The notes beneath the pieces were generated by a model. That model saw only the letters and a program-made list of their open reading frames with translations, had not been told where the DNA came from and did no database searches. The position numbers and the translations under genes are program-made. From Mucidula mucida (taxonomy: Eukaryota; Basidiomycota; Agaricomycetes; Agaricales; Physalacriaceae): a stretch of 64,000 nucleotides of DNA. Position 1 is the first letter of the stretch, and every line of letters begins with the position of its first letter. The stretch spans positions 186,001 to 250,000 of the forward strand of contig JADNYV010000035.1 of NCBI GenBank assembly GCA_015501055.1. Reading direction: 5' to 3'. Positions 24,935 to 37,091 of this stretch are shown one piece after another.

Positions 24935-27690
24935 ATGCCCTCAGAAAGCTCACCACTGTTACCCAAGACGGCCTGCGCATCTCTTAATATTAAAAGCAAG
25001 GGCCCGTTAGAATTATCAAAATCGACGCGGTATGGAATACTCGCTGGACTTTGGTCTGCTACGTTTCTTGCGGTCAGTCGTGAAATTCCTTTATTTCCCC
25101 ACAATTTTCGCTTATACGGAGCGCGTCTTTAGTCCATCAACAGTGTGTACCATCCTGCTATGAACACCAATCACATTCGGCCCATTACTGATTTACTTGT
25201 TACTACCTTCAGTGACCCTGGTGCCAACTAGTAAGATCTCACCTGCCGTTGCCTTTTCGTCGTCCTCTTATGCTTGTAGTGCTGCCCTCAATATCGTCAG
25301 ACTTCAAGAAATCGAATCAAGCGAGTTGGCTAGGCACTTCGTCAGTCCCACGACTATTCTCCTCCTGACATTAATGGTGAATGTGAATCTACTAGGTTTC
25401 TTCTTGCGACGTGTACCTTCACTCCCCTTTATGGACGGCTCTCCAACGTTATGGGTCGCCGTGGAGCGTTCATGACCGCACTACTATTCAACTCCCTGGG
25501 GACGCTTGCTTGTGGTTTGTCTACAAGCATGGAGGGGTTGATTCTCGCGAGATTTGTACGTACATTGTGTTCTTCGGCTCCAGATCGCATCTTGATTGGC
25601 GCACTTCGCATTGCAGGTTGCCGGTATCGGTGGCGGAGGAATATTCACCACGTCTGCGTACGTTTCGCAGTTCGGTCAGTTCATCCATGTCTTGACATTC
25701 GGTTCAGAATCATCGTCAGTGATATGTACACGCTGCGCGTACGTATCCCACATTGTTAATTTGTCAATCTGGCCTCACCATCTTGTAGTCTCGTGGTCTA
25801 ACGCAAGGGGTTGCGAGTGTTTTCAACGGGGTAAGAAGATTCCCTCTTTCGTCGTGCTGTTCTTGATCATCGACTTCTAGCTGGGAATGGGATTTGGTGG
25901 ACCCATGGGCGGACTAGTAACTGACTGGTACGTCAACAATAGACTAACCAATATTGATCAGTCCACGATTGCTTCGAAAGGCTTGGGTGGCGCTGGGCGT
26001 TTCTAATTCAACTGCCTCTTTTCGTCGTTTCTTTGCTTCTTACTTCGGTCAACCTTCGATACGTCACTCCGGTACGTCCGCTGTCTCGACGAATTGGCTC
26101 GCGTCCTAAGAGTAGTACAGGGCAAAGGTAAGAGTACGCTTGAGGTACTCAAACGCATCGATTACGGTGGTATCTTTACCCTGCTCTTCGCGGTAAGGCT
26201 TATAATACTGGTTGTCAAAGGGGACTCAACTCTACATCAGGTTGGCGGATGCCTGGTTTTCCTGAGCACGCGCTACAACGCGCTTCTTCCGGTAATGTCA
26301 CTCTATCTCCCAGGAGAATCAGTGCTGAATGCAATTTTGGTAGTGGTCGGATCCCACTGTCTTCGTACCCTTCATCTTCACGATCGTGTTCGCACTCGGA
26401 TTCATTTTCACGGAGATTTACGTTGCGCAGGAGCCGATGCTTGCGCCATTCCTCCTTAAGCAAAAGATCCCGGTGCTAGTGGGCCTCTCCAATTTCCTCG
26501 TCGCGATGTGTAACTTTTCGGTCACGTTCTTCTTCCCAATGTACTTCCAGACCGTTATGATGACCAGCGCGTCAGAGGCTGGTATAATATTCAAAAAATG
26601 TTCGGCGTCTTTGGGCACTAACAAGTTGATATTAGGTTTGCATTTGCTCCCTAACAGTATATCGATGTCGACCGGATCCCTGTTCGCTGGCTGGGTTATC
26701 CACCGCACTGGAAAGTACAAGAAGATCAATCTGATCTTTGGATGTTTCCCGTTCATCGCCACAGTGTTGATATCGTTGCTTCGAGAGGACTCTGGGCCTC
26801 TTCAGTCCTGGTTGAGCATAGTACGTGTCGACATTGGCGTGCGATTTATATCTCACGAAGTTCGTAGATTCCGCTTGGTTTCGGTAATGCCGTTGTTCTT
26901 CAAACTATGCTCAGTACGTCGTATCGCTTCCATCCTCCGGCGAACTTGCTGAAATTTAGTCGCGCTTTTGGCACATCTACCTGGTATGTATGAATAAGAA
27001 GTGCATGTTCCGCGGTTCTTACGATCGCTGTGACCTAGAATCCCATATGGCGGTCGGGACCGGATTTGGCCAAGTGTTCAGAGGGATAGGTATGATGATA
27101 TGGCCTCGCAGTACCTTGTATTGGATACCATCTGAGATCGTGCAGGTCAAGTTGGCGGTGTCGCTGTCTCCTCGGCATTGTTCCAGTCTATATTAGACCG
27201 GGAACTCCGCAAACGTATACATCGCCCAGATGCAGAACATGTACGCTCCCTTTCATTCTCACTGGTCTTGGGCTCACGATCTGCTAGTGGATAATATCTA
27301 TCCGTCAATCTGCGCGCCTGGTTCACGATTTGCCACCTGATTTGCAAAGGATTGCCCGGGACTCATACGCGGTAAGTTTGAAAGCTGTGTTCACCTTCGC
27401 AGCGTGCATGACGCTTCTGGCGTATATTGTTCGGCTACCGGTATGTCTTCCTAGTTTGTCGCTGCTTTCCGTCTGTTTCTCATAGCGACACCCTCTAGGT
27501 CCCTGAGAAAGACTTAGACAGTAGACCGAAGTCCGTTGCCATATCCCAGGATCGGACACCAATGCCGGTACCGCCTACGCAACACGAGGACGAGGAAGCG
27601 ACACCCTCAAAGCCAAAATATGTGCAGACGGAAGGCACATTGGATCTAGAGTGTAGCATGGTTGGAGGCTCGGCGCGCTCTCCGCCATAG
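24935..27690 (+). CDS. MFS transporter, DHA2 / vacuolar basic amino acid permease-like
   Basis: About a dozen exons give a 14-helix-type transporter. The start is MPSESSPLLPK, with a dileucine-like SSPLLP. Then come YGILAGLWSATFL, TLVPTMLPSI, SNQASWLGTSFLLATC, TPLYGRLSNVMGRRG (the loop 2-3 MFS motif), TLACGLSTSMEGLILARF, VAGIGGGGIFTTS, LGMGFGGPMGGL, WRWAFLIQLPLFVVSLLL, PFIFTIVFALGFIFTEIY, GLSNFLVAMCNFSVTFFFPM and a C-terminal helix LKAVFTFAACMTLLAYIV. The end is acidic, with stop TAG at 27688-27690. Checked joins (for example 25146/25213, 25230/25280 and the intron before GWRWAFLIQ) restore the frame at every point I tested. The family moves basic amino acids into vacuoles or exports toxic compounds; the substrate here is unknown. 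Confidence 0.85.
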
Positions 27691-28695
27691 ACACTATACC
27701 ATAGAGGTCAATATTTTCTTAGAGACCACCTTTGCCATATCTTTTCATAGAAGCCTGGAGACATCGATACTCACTACGTACCGTCGTATTAATCAAAACA
27801 TATCTACAGGTCTGCTCCAGTGAATCGATGTATACTACATAGATAAGCGCCAATGCGAGCGGAAGTTGCCTTTTCAGGTCTTGCACTGCAACCGCCATGT
27901 TCTCGCCCGTTTGCAGTCATGTTACCAAGCAACTTGTCTGCGGCGAAATCTGAGCCTCTTGACGTACATCCAGGCGTCTTCTTGAATGGGTATGCAGGCC
28001 GCAGGATTCTCAAGTTGTGACGACCTGAACTTTGTCTGTCAAGTGTAAAAGGTCACTGGTGTATCGCTATCGCGGTCGAACGATCAGGAAGTACGGCAGG
28101 TGAATTCAAATTTTCGTCTTTGTCTTTCATACACTCGAATATCATTGTCTGACGCGCCGGAATATGTTGAAATGCCTTCACTTTCCATGGCGTCGCACAA
28201 CGGGCCGCGGACCGTGCGCGCGCCTGTGGAGTCAGATTCACCGGGACTCTTTTGCTTCGCTTGTTGCGAAGTAGGCTGCATGACCGCGTCTATTTCTGCA
28301 TCAGTATCAGGACCCGTAGATTTTCCCGGCGGACCAGCATCTCATGCAAGATAAGGATCCATCGACCAAATCAGACTGTAGACCTCAAGTGCTGCACATC
28401 GGATGGTAAGTGTTTATAATGCATTTCCTTACACTCAGCATCCATTCTGTTGAAGTACCGGCGAAATGCCAAGCCTCGCGCGTCCAGTAAAAGAGCTTCC
28501 TGTGCATGCATATCACCGCGTGTAAAGCCTCCACTACTTCTACACGCGTGCTCGCCACGAGCTCTATATTTATAGGTCAATTCATCCATCCTCCAACCTC
28601 TTTCGTGAGCAAACCTCTCAAGGACGTGAAATGGCTACCGGTCAGCTGGCTTGACGATTTTCCGAGGCTCTACGCGTTTGAGCGTATAAGAAGCC
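27691..28695. other. Intergenic, no gene seen
   Basis: About 1 kb with only short frames on both strands and no recognisable motifs. Confidence 0.4.
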
Positions 28696-29892
28696 ATGAG
28701 ACTCTTGGCTATAATCATTGTATTCTTTGGTCTTTACAGCTCACTCAGACGTCATGCACTTCGCGTCTTTATCCTCATTGCTCTAGTCGGTGCTCATGCA
28801 CGACCTAACAACGCCAGGCTAGCTGCAGCTTCCCCGACGCTACTGATACGATCAGTCTCGATGAGCCCATGACTATTACCGGTTCCTTCGATGTGAGTCG
28901 GGGTGTCGTAATTCCCATCTCTTCCTATCGCGTTTTATTTTCCTTCAATTCAATATTGACGCCTCTTTAGGGTGCTAACGCGCGCTACGACCGGGGATCC
29001 GGCGCTTGTCACGGACAGGCTGAAGGCGGGAACAGTGACGCCGTGTTCCTGTTACAGCAAGGCGCGAGCCTCTCCAATGTTATCATCGGTGCAGACCAAA
29101 GCGAGGGAATTCACTGCCTGGGATCATGCACGCTTACCAACGGTCAAGTAATCCGGTTCGCGTACGTCTTGTCAGGCTAATACTTCATATAGTCTGGTTC
29201 GAGGACGTATGCGAGGACGCCATCACGATCAAGCAGTCATCCGGAACGTCCACCATCCGGGGCGGTGGTGCCCTCCATGCCGAGGACAAGGTCGTCCAAC
29301 ACAACGGCGGTGGAACGGTTGTCATCGATTCCTTCTGTGTATGGGCCTCAATTCAACCTTTCGATGATATCAAACAGAGAATTCCACCATCTTTAGGTCG
29401 AGGACTTTGGTAAACTGTACCGTAGCTGTGGAAACTGCGATGAGTGCGCCTCTTCCGCTTTTTGAAAGGTCTCCGCGCTAATCATCACAACATTATTCTC
29501 AGCATGTTTGAAAGAGTGAGGATCTCGGGTCGCTAATCATTAATGATTACTGATATTCCTTGGTCTGGTGATTGATTAGCATTCACAATTCTCTAACATC
29601 GTTGCTTCCGATGGTGGTGCACTTGCGGGCATAAATTCAAACGTCCGTCACTTTGGTGTCTACATTCCTTGCTATTACTAATTTCCAATAGTTCGGTGAC
29701 ACGGCCATCTTCGATATGGAGTAAGCATTCGATGCCCTTTCAGCCGCGGACGGGATTTGCTCATGATTAATGTTCAGCACAGTCTCCACCGACGACGTTG
29801 ACAGTATCTGCGACACCTATGAGGGTAACGATACTGGTGCTGAGCCGCCGAAGCTGACGAACAACGAGCCCAACGATTTCTGCCAGTTCTGA
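28696..29892 (+). CDS. Pectate lyase, polysaccharide lyase family 3
   Basis: Spliced exons give the PL3 core: [20 protein letters not shown], then a segment with [65 protein letters not shown], a [18 protein letters not shown] segment, [35 protein letters not shown] and [18 protein letters not shown]. The stop is at 29890-29892. An exon of 13 nt (CATGTTTGAAAGA, about 29503-29515) is needed to join CGNCDD to HSQFSN. The enzyme cleaves pectate by beta-elimination outside the cell and is used in plant-wall decay or colonisation. The signal peptide region ([16 protein letters not shown]) is present, but the exact first exon, donor and ATG are uncertain. Confidence 0.88.
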
Positions 29893-31065
29893 TACATCGA
29901 GACAGAAGTACTACTTGATTACAGACATACATATACACTGCCTCAGTTGACTCGAACTTTTTATCCCAAATTGTGTATCCTGTTTCAAGCGGCGCGAAAC
30001 AATTGAGTCATAACATGTAGCAGGAAATTTACACGCATGATCTTGCAACATCACAAAAATCTCTTCACGTGGGCGCTTTGATGTTTCTCCTGAACCACCA
30101 CCTTCCCCTCATTCAGTAAACAGCTAAACTTGGCGTCCTCGGCCTGCACCGCGATTTGCCGCTCAGCAATATGTGCCGACCGGGCAACACCATTTTGTAT
30201 CCGCAAATGAATAGCTCATCAACTACAACGATGAGCGAAACAAGCTGTTCCTCGCGGTCACGCCAAATTATCATTCTGCTCTAACCAATCGACTGAGAAC
30301 TCTTCCCGCCTGTGTCAATTAGAGCTCAGATTGTCCCAAATATTCATATCGTTCTCTCCGACTTTGGCGGATACTGATCCCATCTCGTATCTCACGGGGC
30401 TATGCGGATTGTCGGGAAGATCGCCTTTTTACCTTGCTATCTTTTTCATCGCAGGTCGCTGATTTCATTCAGGAGCAGTGGCAACAACGGTTATGACCGC
30501 GATAAAGTCGGGAAATGACTGCAAATCAGCATGGTTCCTTAGCTCTCCGCTGTTGCTACCGTCCAGAAATGCTCTATGAGTGCGCAATGCTGTATATCTA
30601 GCTAGGGTCCTCTTGCGCTCATCCATACAAATGCCATGCCATTGTAATTGCTTCCAGCTGTCTGCCACGGCCCCATGGAAGCCCGACGTGAGGTGCTTTC
30701 CAAAACGTCGGGAAAGGCATATTTGTTGTGCTGATGCGATGGAAATATGGGTGTGTATTCAATCCCGCCTACACTCCCTATTGAATACGAGGGCGAACAC
30801 ATCTCCATACCCACACGGGAGGTTTCCGAACGAAGGTGATCTACAGGATTGCTCCATGGCGTCTCCTGTGTACATTTTAGACAACGGAGTTGCTCTCTAG
30901 CTCTCTGAACTACTAGGACGGCTCACCTCATTTTGCTCACCCGTGTGCCCGGTGTTGCTATGCACACTCTAGCTGTCCAATGTCCTCAGGCTGCTGTCCT
31001 CTGGTCTCCTCATATAAAATGCAAGTCGTAGGTCCTAGGACACAACACCTCCAAGATTTCTCAGT
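29893..31065. other. Intergenic, no gene seen
   Basis: Short frames only. Nothing recognised on either strand. Confidence 0.4.
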
Positions 31066-31410
31066 ATGAGTTCGAACAACGGCGTCCGTAAGCCTGAGGC
31101 TCTTCAAGCATTCCTCTGCATGCCCTAACGTATCCATAGACTATCGAGTCGAGCTCAACACTTGGGCTCAGCGCACTAATAGCGCCATTACCTTCACCGC
31201 CCACTTGCAGGGACAAGAGCATAATGGTTCGTGGATTGCCATTGCCTACGGTGAGGCGCACGATTTAACCCCAATCGAAAGTCACTGACGTTGGTAGTCA
31301 ACGGTGTCCAAGTGGGTACAGGCATAGCGTCAACGCAGACTAGAGCACGCGAAGCGGCGTCATACTGGGCGCTTGTAAACCTTGGCGTTATCCCGCCCCC
31401 AGATACGTAG
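31066..31410 (+). CDS. Small dsRNA-binding-motif-like protein
   Basis: Exons 31066-31087, 31140-31250 and 31298-31410 join to 81 aa. They carry YRVELNTWAQRTNSAITFTA, a short link, NGSWIAIAYVNGVQVGTGIA, then TRAREAASYWALVNLG. This follows the double-stranded RNA-binding fold: helix 1 with LN.WAQ, three strands, a G.G.(A/S)..A..AA..AL helix 2. The protein consists of almost nothing but this one domain. It may bind dsRNA or structured RNA, but the usual basic KKxAK patch is replaced by TRAREAA, so RNA binding is not certain. Introns are 52 and 47 nt. No functional partner is evident nearby. Confidence 0.7.
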
Positions 31411-31925
31411 AGATCATCGCACTTCTTCTCGCCGATGCCCGAGGTCCCGCTTTGTCGTTAATCTCCTATCATACTTTCTATCTTACTACCAGCTAATTTT
31501 TATACGACATCGGACCGCCGACAAACTTAGATGTTCACATTCTTCGTACCACTGCAGCTCTCAAGCGTTTATAATGTTTTCGACTACGCTACTCGAATTG
31601 CTTTCGCATAGTTATTGTTTGTCTAACTCTAACATTTTGTATACATGTCTCTGGCCAATACTGGTTTGTCCGGAAAGGTGATATTTCCAAGCAATGTCAC
31701 GGGATTGTCCTACGGGAATGGAGATATTGAACAAGACTGCTCTCCCTGGGAAACATGTTATATTAGACGGAGGAAAATCACAACACAGAAAACTCAATCA
31801 CGATGGCATTCAAAAGAGCACGTAGATAGCGAGTAAAGATACATAATTTAGACTACAGGATGTGATACTAGTAACTAACTACAATGAGCATCCAGGAGGA
31901 AATGTACATAGGCAGGATACAAGGC
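31411..31925. other. Intergenic, 3' regions of convergent genes
   Basis: Lies between the 3' ends of the dsRBM-like gene and the minus-strand HNH-family-like gene. No gene seen. Confidence 0.4.
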
Positions 31926-33031
31926 TTAGCAAAACAGTCTTGCTTTAGGCTGTGGCTTGGGAGCCCAGCTCCAGCGTCGGCGTGTCTCCTTCTTCGGACG
32001 GTTAGCCGCCAAGCGCTTGCGCGCCACACTCTTCCAGTCATCGCCGCACTCAAACACGTCAGCCGCAGCTGGCGCAGGCTCATACGCGTATTCCCCAATG
32101 TCGAAATCGTTCACCACGGCCAGCGAAACATCGAATTGACAGTACACCATCATCTGCACCGGGCGTTCGATACGGGGAAGCGTCTCAGGGAGACCCTTCA
32201 TAAGCGGAATGTGCTCTCCCCCTGGCGCGTCAGCCTCGAGCGATCGACGGGCGCGTTGGCGGCGAGTAGGAGAGCCGCCGGTCTCTGGGTGGACCTTGTC
32301 GTTATGTGGGCGCCATTCGGCGAGATTACGAGCAAAGGTTGGGAGTTGGAGGAGATAGAATGAGGAGATGCTGCTTATCCACCTGGTGCGGCCGAGCAGG
32401 GGGAAGCGGTTGAACATGGGGTAGGTAGCAGCGATGACCAAGGCGGGGTGGACGTAGGAGCGGATGAGGAGCTTCGTGGATTTAGAGGAGGGGGTGGAAC
32501 AGTCGGTAGATTGGATTGAGGGAGAAGAGGCGGATGTGGGGACGAGGTGGTAGATGTACTCTCCGATTGGGAGGACCTGTGAGACGCTCTAGATCAGATA
32601 TGTTTCGGAGCAGGTAAGATCTTGAACACACCTCGGTGAAGACGCGTCGATCGTCGTGAGCACGCTCTTGGTTGTAGTCGTGAAGGTCATGGAGAATTTG
32701 GAGGGTATCCTGAGTCGGAATGAGCGTGTATTGCTCGTCCTCGAAGAATTTCTTGACGTCGGCGCGTACTAAGACGCGTCAATATCGCTGGACTAGATAG
32801 AGTAGCCGCATTCACTTGCCTGTAATACGATTCAGCGCCGACTCCAGCTCCAAATCTCCTCTCGAGAGCCCCCAGTAGTATTCCATCTTGTAGATCTTTT
32901 GTCTAGGTGAGCAAGGAATGAAAACTTTCACAGGAAACAAATCAGCACACCTCTTTAGCCCGCGGAATAAAGCAAAAGTCTTCAAGGGGCTGCAGCTCGG
33001 GAGAAGTCGTCAAGGATGCAAGGGAAGACAT
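31926..33031 (-). CDS. HNH-nuclease-family-like hypothetical protein
   Basis: The start is at 33031 (MSSLASLTTSPELQPLEDFC). Spliced segments read IYKMEYYWGLSRGDLELESA, DVKKFFEDEQYTLIPTQDTL, QILHDLHDYNQERAHDDR, VLPIGEYIYHLVPTSA, LLIRSYVHPALVIAATYPMF, and a C terminus DDWKSVARKRLAANRPKKET. The stop is at 31926. Agaric genomes carry many proteins in which an N-L-x-L-R-x-D-V/L-H-x-x-F-D segment of an HNH domain is followed by a P.YI...H-P-x-L-V-I segment; this protein resembles them. The catalytic His of the typical RADVH motif reads Lys here (ADVKKFF), so an active nuclease is doubtful. The Arg/Lys-rich C terminus may be a nuclear signal. Confidence 0.6.
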
Positions 33032-34930
33032 GTTGAGATGAGAGGACAGATGAGAGGAGGAGAGGAAGTTTATTTCTTGGGCCGGTGCTATATATCAGTG
33101 ACCCTTGATGGCCCACGAGAGCTGCCCATTGTTCTTGATCGGGATTCTCCGGCACCAATATTCTTCCCTTCCTTAGTGTTGCCGCGAGTCCGAGGCAGCT
33201 CGAACGCTGAGCTCAACTCGACTCACCTCGTTGACGGATTAGGCAGTCGAGGGCTCGAGTTTTGATGGCCTCGCTTCCTTGCCTTACCTCACTGCTGCAT
33301 TCGGTCCGGCACCTGATGGTCGGAGTTTGAATACTGATTGTCTCTTTCTTACCACTGCCACCGCGTAGTTTTACTTCAATATCATCACTTTCTTACTATG
33401 CTACTTCAGGGGGCCAAGATTGCAACGACTGTTGAGATTGTCCGCCGCCTCCTTATACCTTAGGCGGGTGGCAGTGCCCAGCAGGCTCGAGGCCAGATAG
33501 ACGAACTTACAAACCTTATTAATAATGCTCAGTAGAATAGTGTAGTTCACCGTATTATCATCATATATACATTCTATATATATATAACCTTCGATATCGT
33601 GTCACGTCGTGAGCTTCAGAGCAAAACAAGTAAGAACGGCGGGAACAATAGGCCGAGATGCCGATTACTATTTTGGGTGGTCGCCTCAAGGTAGCTCGGT
33701 TTGACCTTGATCTCGACTTGAGCTGCTCAAGTTGAGGTAACCCCGGTCCCCTTCCTTGAGGAAAACTCAACTCGCCTCGCAGCAACACTACCCTTCCTCA
33801 ATGGCTCGATACATTACGTTCCTCGTGGATACAGTGTGGACCTTCAATGTTTCCGTAATATGGTACTGGGGCTGGACTGGCTCTAGCGCATACACGCTGG
33901 ATTGCAGGTGAAAATGTCTGTGGGTATCAAATATTACGCCAAGTCGTCCACTGCTATCATCACCTTAGACAGGTTATGGGCGCCTACTGACGTTCGCGAC
34001 TGACATTGTTACACAAGCTATGTTCTATCCGAATAATCAAGTCATCCAAGTGTAGATACCTCTCAAACCCGTCCTTACGGTCAAGACTTCTTCGTCCACT
34101 TTGACTCCGTTTTCCGACCCACGAAAGGACGCGATTAGGTCGAAGCTTTGGGAGGACATTAGCTGTTCAGTGAGCGAGTGTCACGGTTCAACGGAAGGCC
34201 AGCACCCTACGGATAACGTCTCGTCAATAATGGCCCAGGTACATAGTATGGGTTCCCAACATGAATGAACTGCGGCAGGTCTGAGCGTTTCTTGCATCAG
34301 ATCCACCTCAAAAATGGGAGCTTAGAAAAACCCAGGCTGTCTTGATCCCAAGTTCCTTGGGCACTTCTCCCCCAGGCCTTTGCCACCGTAGAATGTGACA
34401 GTGTTGTCTTGCAGAGGCAAACCACCTGTCAAAAACTGCGATCCTCTTTCTTTCGAAGGATAGTTGTAATCATATGTGACCCCAATCCCAGTTTGCAGAT
34501 GTGTACACCGGGCGAACCTGTTGGTCATCGACGGAAACGTCGCTCATTGAACAGCGCTGTAGGTTATCAGGCATCAATTCGAGTGTCAGTTCATAGGACG
34601 ACGAAGAAGCCGAGGGCATAGACGAAGAGCTGGAGGATGCGGACGCCATTGGCAAGTTTGTGATGGTATAGATGAGAGGAATTGGTTCCGGTTGACCTCT
34701 TTGATAACCGGAAAACAGGTCGTATAAGCAACGTCAAACAAAGGCTGAATGTGGGACGCCGTTCTGAACATCCTGGAAGCAACTTCTTGACAGTACTATT
34801 GAAAGCTACGTAGCCACTTCAGTGTGCTCGTCGATCACCAGAGGACCATCAATTGACAATGGGATGAGAAAGATTTGTTGGCCACCAGCCGGAGGTGTAC
34901 TACATGTACTGTGTACAAGTGTCGACCACA
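33032..34930. other. Gene-poor stretch
   Basis: No convincing gene. Short GAGTCGAG/CTCGACTC-like runs recur at about 33185-33260 and 33690-33785, and similar runs are seen at 43020-43060 and 45660-45760. They may be parts of a decayed dispersed repeat. A TA-rich simple stretch (TATATATATA) lies at about 33576-33585. Confidence 0.35.
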
Positions 34931-34931
34931 T

Positions 34932-34972
34932 CTCTGATCGTATATCGGCTCTTATACACGCGCTTAATGTGC
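34932..34972 (+). pseudogene. tRNA-Asp 5'-half relic
   Basis: TCTCTGATCGTATATCGGCT and the following TTATACACGCGC closely match the first 34 bases of the tRNA-Asp gene at 40577. The 3' half (T arm, acceptor 3' strand) is missing. It lies about 70 bp left of the LTR retrotransposon. Confidence 0.65.
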
Positions 34973-35034
34973 TTATAGGCACATTTTTTGACGCCCGCCA
35001 CTGGGACAACTTGTACGCTACATGACAAACGCCA

Positions 35035-35039
35035 CAGCG
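35035..35039. other. Target-site duplication, left copy (CAGCG)
   Basis: CAGCG stands directly before the left LTR (TGTTATG...). The same five bases follow the right LTR at 39902-39906. A 5-bp duplication is normal for Ty3/gypsy integrases. Confidence 0.9.
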
Positions 35040-35569
35040 TGTTATGAATGACCATATTTTTACACTTTCACATCTTATCATATCTTATCGGGGGCCTTGT
35101 CTTATCAACCAACGGACTGCTTCATCATCTGTTTCGTCACCGATCATACCCCTTTTCATTACCGAAGCCGTACTCATGTCGGACACATGGCCAACACATG
35201 GATGACATCATACATGCCGATACCTCATGGACTCCCTATTGTATACACACCGCCGACACTCGTAGTACACATGGTCGTTTCAGTATTATTACTTACATGC
35301 AGTTACCACTCGTATTTAATGGTTTCACGGACTAGTAGCATACAACACTGGGTCAAGGGCGTGGAGCATCCCTAGTGGAAACGCGTATGGACAAGGAGTC
35401 TCAAACACAGACTTACTAGTATATAAGCAGTAGTGTAGTATCATTGTACTTTAGTTCTGATCTCGTTTATACACCTGGCCTAGCCTAGTCTTACAAACGC
35501 GAACGCTTTCCTCCTTAGTTTCTTGCTGTGGTACCTAGTTGAGTCTCGTGGCTTAGTCAGTCGCTAACA
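35040..35569 (+). repeat. Left LTR
   Basis: Starts TGTTATGAATGACC and ends CAGTCGCTAACA; 530 bp, the same length as the right LTR. It contains TATATAAG at about 35420-35427, a plausible TATA box for the element's transcript. All about four differences from the right LTR are transitions, and at each the left copy carries T or A. Confidence 0.95.
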
Positions 35570-36167
35570 GAAGATTGGAACTCCCTTTTACCACCTACCA
35601 CACATCCCTGATCGTCGATCAGCACTTCGCTGTTTGATCATCGCACATTCCCCTATTCCCTTTCCTGTTTACAGATCGACGGATTCCTAATTCCAGCGCA
35701 CGTCCGCATACGTGTGTATTGGTCCCAGTAGCGCCGGCTAACAGTTAGAGATAACTGCCTTGGGTGCTGGAAGTAGCCGCTCTCACGAGAACGAACTTTT
35801 GGCAGTTGCACTTCAGTGGGCGCTGTTTACGGGTCAACCCCCGTTCCCAGGAAAACTTCGGCTTACCTCACACCAGAGGGACGTCGGCTGGGCAATTGCG
35901 AACTTGTGACGAGCTCTTGGGCTCCGTAGATACGTAGTCAGTAGTCGGTAAAATAGCGTAGACAGTTACGATACCTACCTACTTTACTTACCTTACGATA
36001 CACATTATCATTCCCCACCCTACCAAGTCCTGGATTCTATTTCAGATCTAGGCGATCCCTCCCTATTCATCCAAACCTCTATTCCCTCACCCGTTTCATC
36101 AAAATCCGCATCACCCATATCCCCACTTTCACCCTTTCACTCTCTGATCCTATCACCCCGATTCATC

Positions 36168-37091
36168 ATGTCCAACGAAGCACCCGAAACCGCTCATCCC
36201 GCTCATCACGCTGATGTCCAACCCAAAGGTTGATCTCTTGTCAACAAGCCTTATGACTATGATGGGGACAAGTCCAAGTACAAGAGCTGGTGGCAATCAA
36301 TGTTCACATATATCCGTGACAAGAAGAACAACCTCACATCTGACTCCAAAAGGATTGATGTTGTTCTTTCCTATATCTGAGGAGATCATGTAGATGCATG
36401 GGTCCAGAACTACTCGGACCAGAACTTTGACAAGGAAGAAGAGGAATGGACAGTCTCTTGGACGGAGTTCAAGGAAGACTTGAAGGAGTGATTTGTGGAC
36501 TCCAACCTCGCGCGAGACGCGCAAGATCAGATTGAACGGTTGCGCCAGGGGCAAGACACCGCGCAAGATTTCTTTCAGAAGTTCGAGGTCCTGCTTACTC
36601 AGGCGGAATACTCGAAGGATGACGCATTTGTCGTGCGACTTCTCGAGACCAATGTCAACGAGAAGATCATCGACCAGATATATGGCAGCCGAGATGGGTT
36701 GCCAAAGAAGTACAAGGATTGGAAGGCACAGATCATTCAGATCGATCAGCTATGGAGAAGGCGGGCGGTGAGCAAGAGGTCTGGCATGCAGGCCCGGCCC
36801 CTAGCTCCGCAGGCGGCTACATCGAGAGCCAATCCTACGAACCCACCCCCGATGCCGACCACACGACGAGATGCCACCGGCGTTACCTATGGAGGAGCCA
36901 GCAGGCCGATGGACATAGACAACGCACATCGAAGAGGACTTTGCTTCAGCTGTGGCGAACACGGCCACGTCAGCAGGTTCTGTCCGAAGAAGGGTCGACC
37001 CCAGACGATTCGGGGTTTATGGACCGAGATGAATGACAAGGAGAAGAAGAAGCTGGCCGAAGAGTTGGGTTTTGCGAAGCTCCCGCAGTAG
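36168..37091 (+). pseudogene. Retrotransposon gag with three in-frame TGA codons
   Basis: From ATG 36168 one frame runs to TAG 37089-37091 but meets TGA at 36231-36233, 36378-36380 and 36489-36491. Around the stops the protein is otherwise coherent: NKPYDYDGDKSKYKSWWQSM, DHVDAWVQNYSDQNF, then DAQDQIERLRQGQDTAQDFF. A CCHC zinc knuckle (CFSCGEHGHVSRFC) is at about 36943-36984, for RNA packaging. Each TGA stands where Arg (CGA) would suit, and one C-to-T change explains each. This copy therefore cannot make a full Gag unless TGA is read through. Confidence 0.85.
37067..37073 (+). promoter_or_regulatory. Candidate -1 ribosomal frameshift site GGGTTTT
   Basis: The heptamer is G GGT TTT in the gag frame, which fits the X XXY YYZ rule. 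It lies 15 bases before the gag stop at 37089. A slip of one base back at TTT enters exactly the frame that encodes the linker and protease. That frame is open from here to 38047. Downstream structure was not computed. Confidence 0.7.

Noticed and set aside
36168..37091. Recoding of TGA as an amino acid in gag
   Set aside because: Nuclear genes in the window use TGA as stop (for example dsRBM-neighbouring and Cys-rich genes), and C-to-T decay explains the three codons more simply. Kept only as a point to test.
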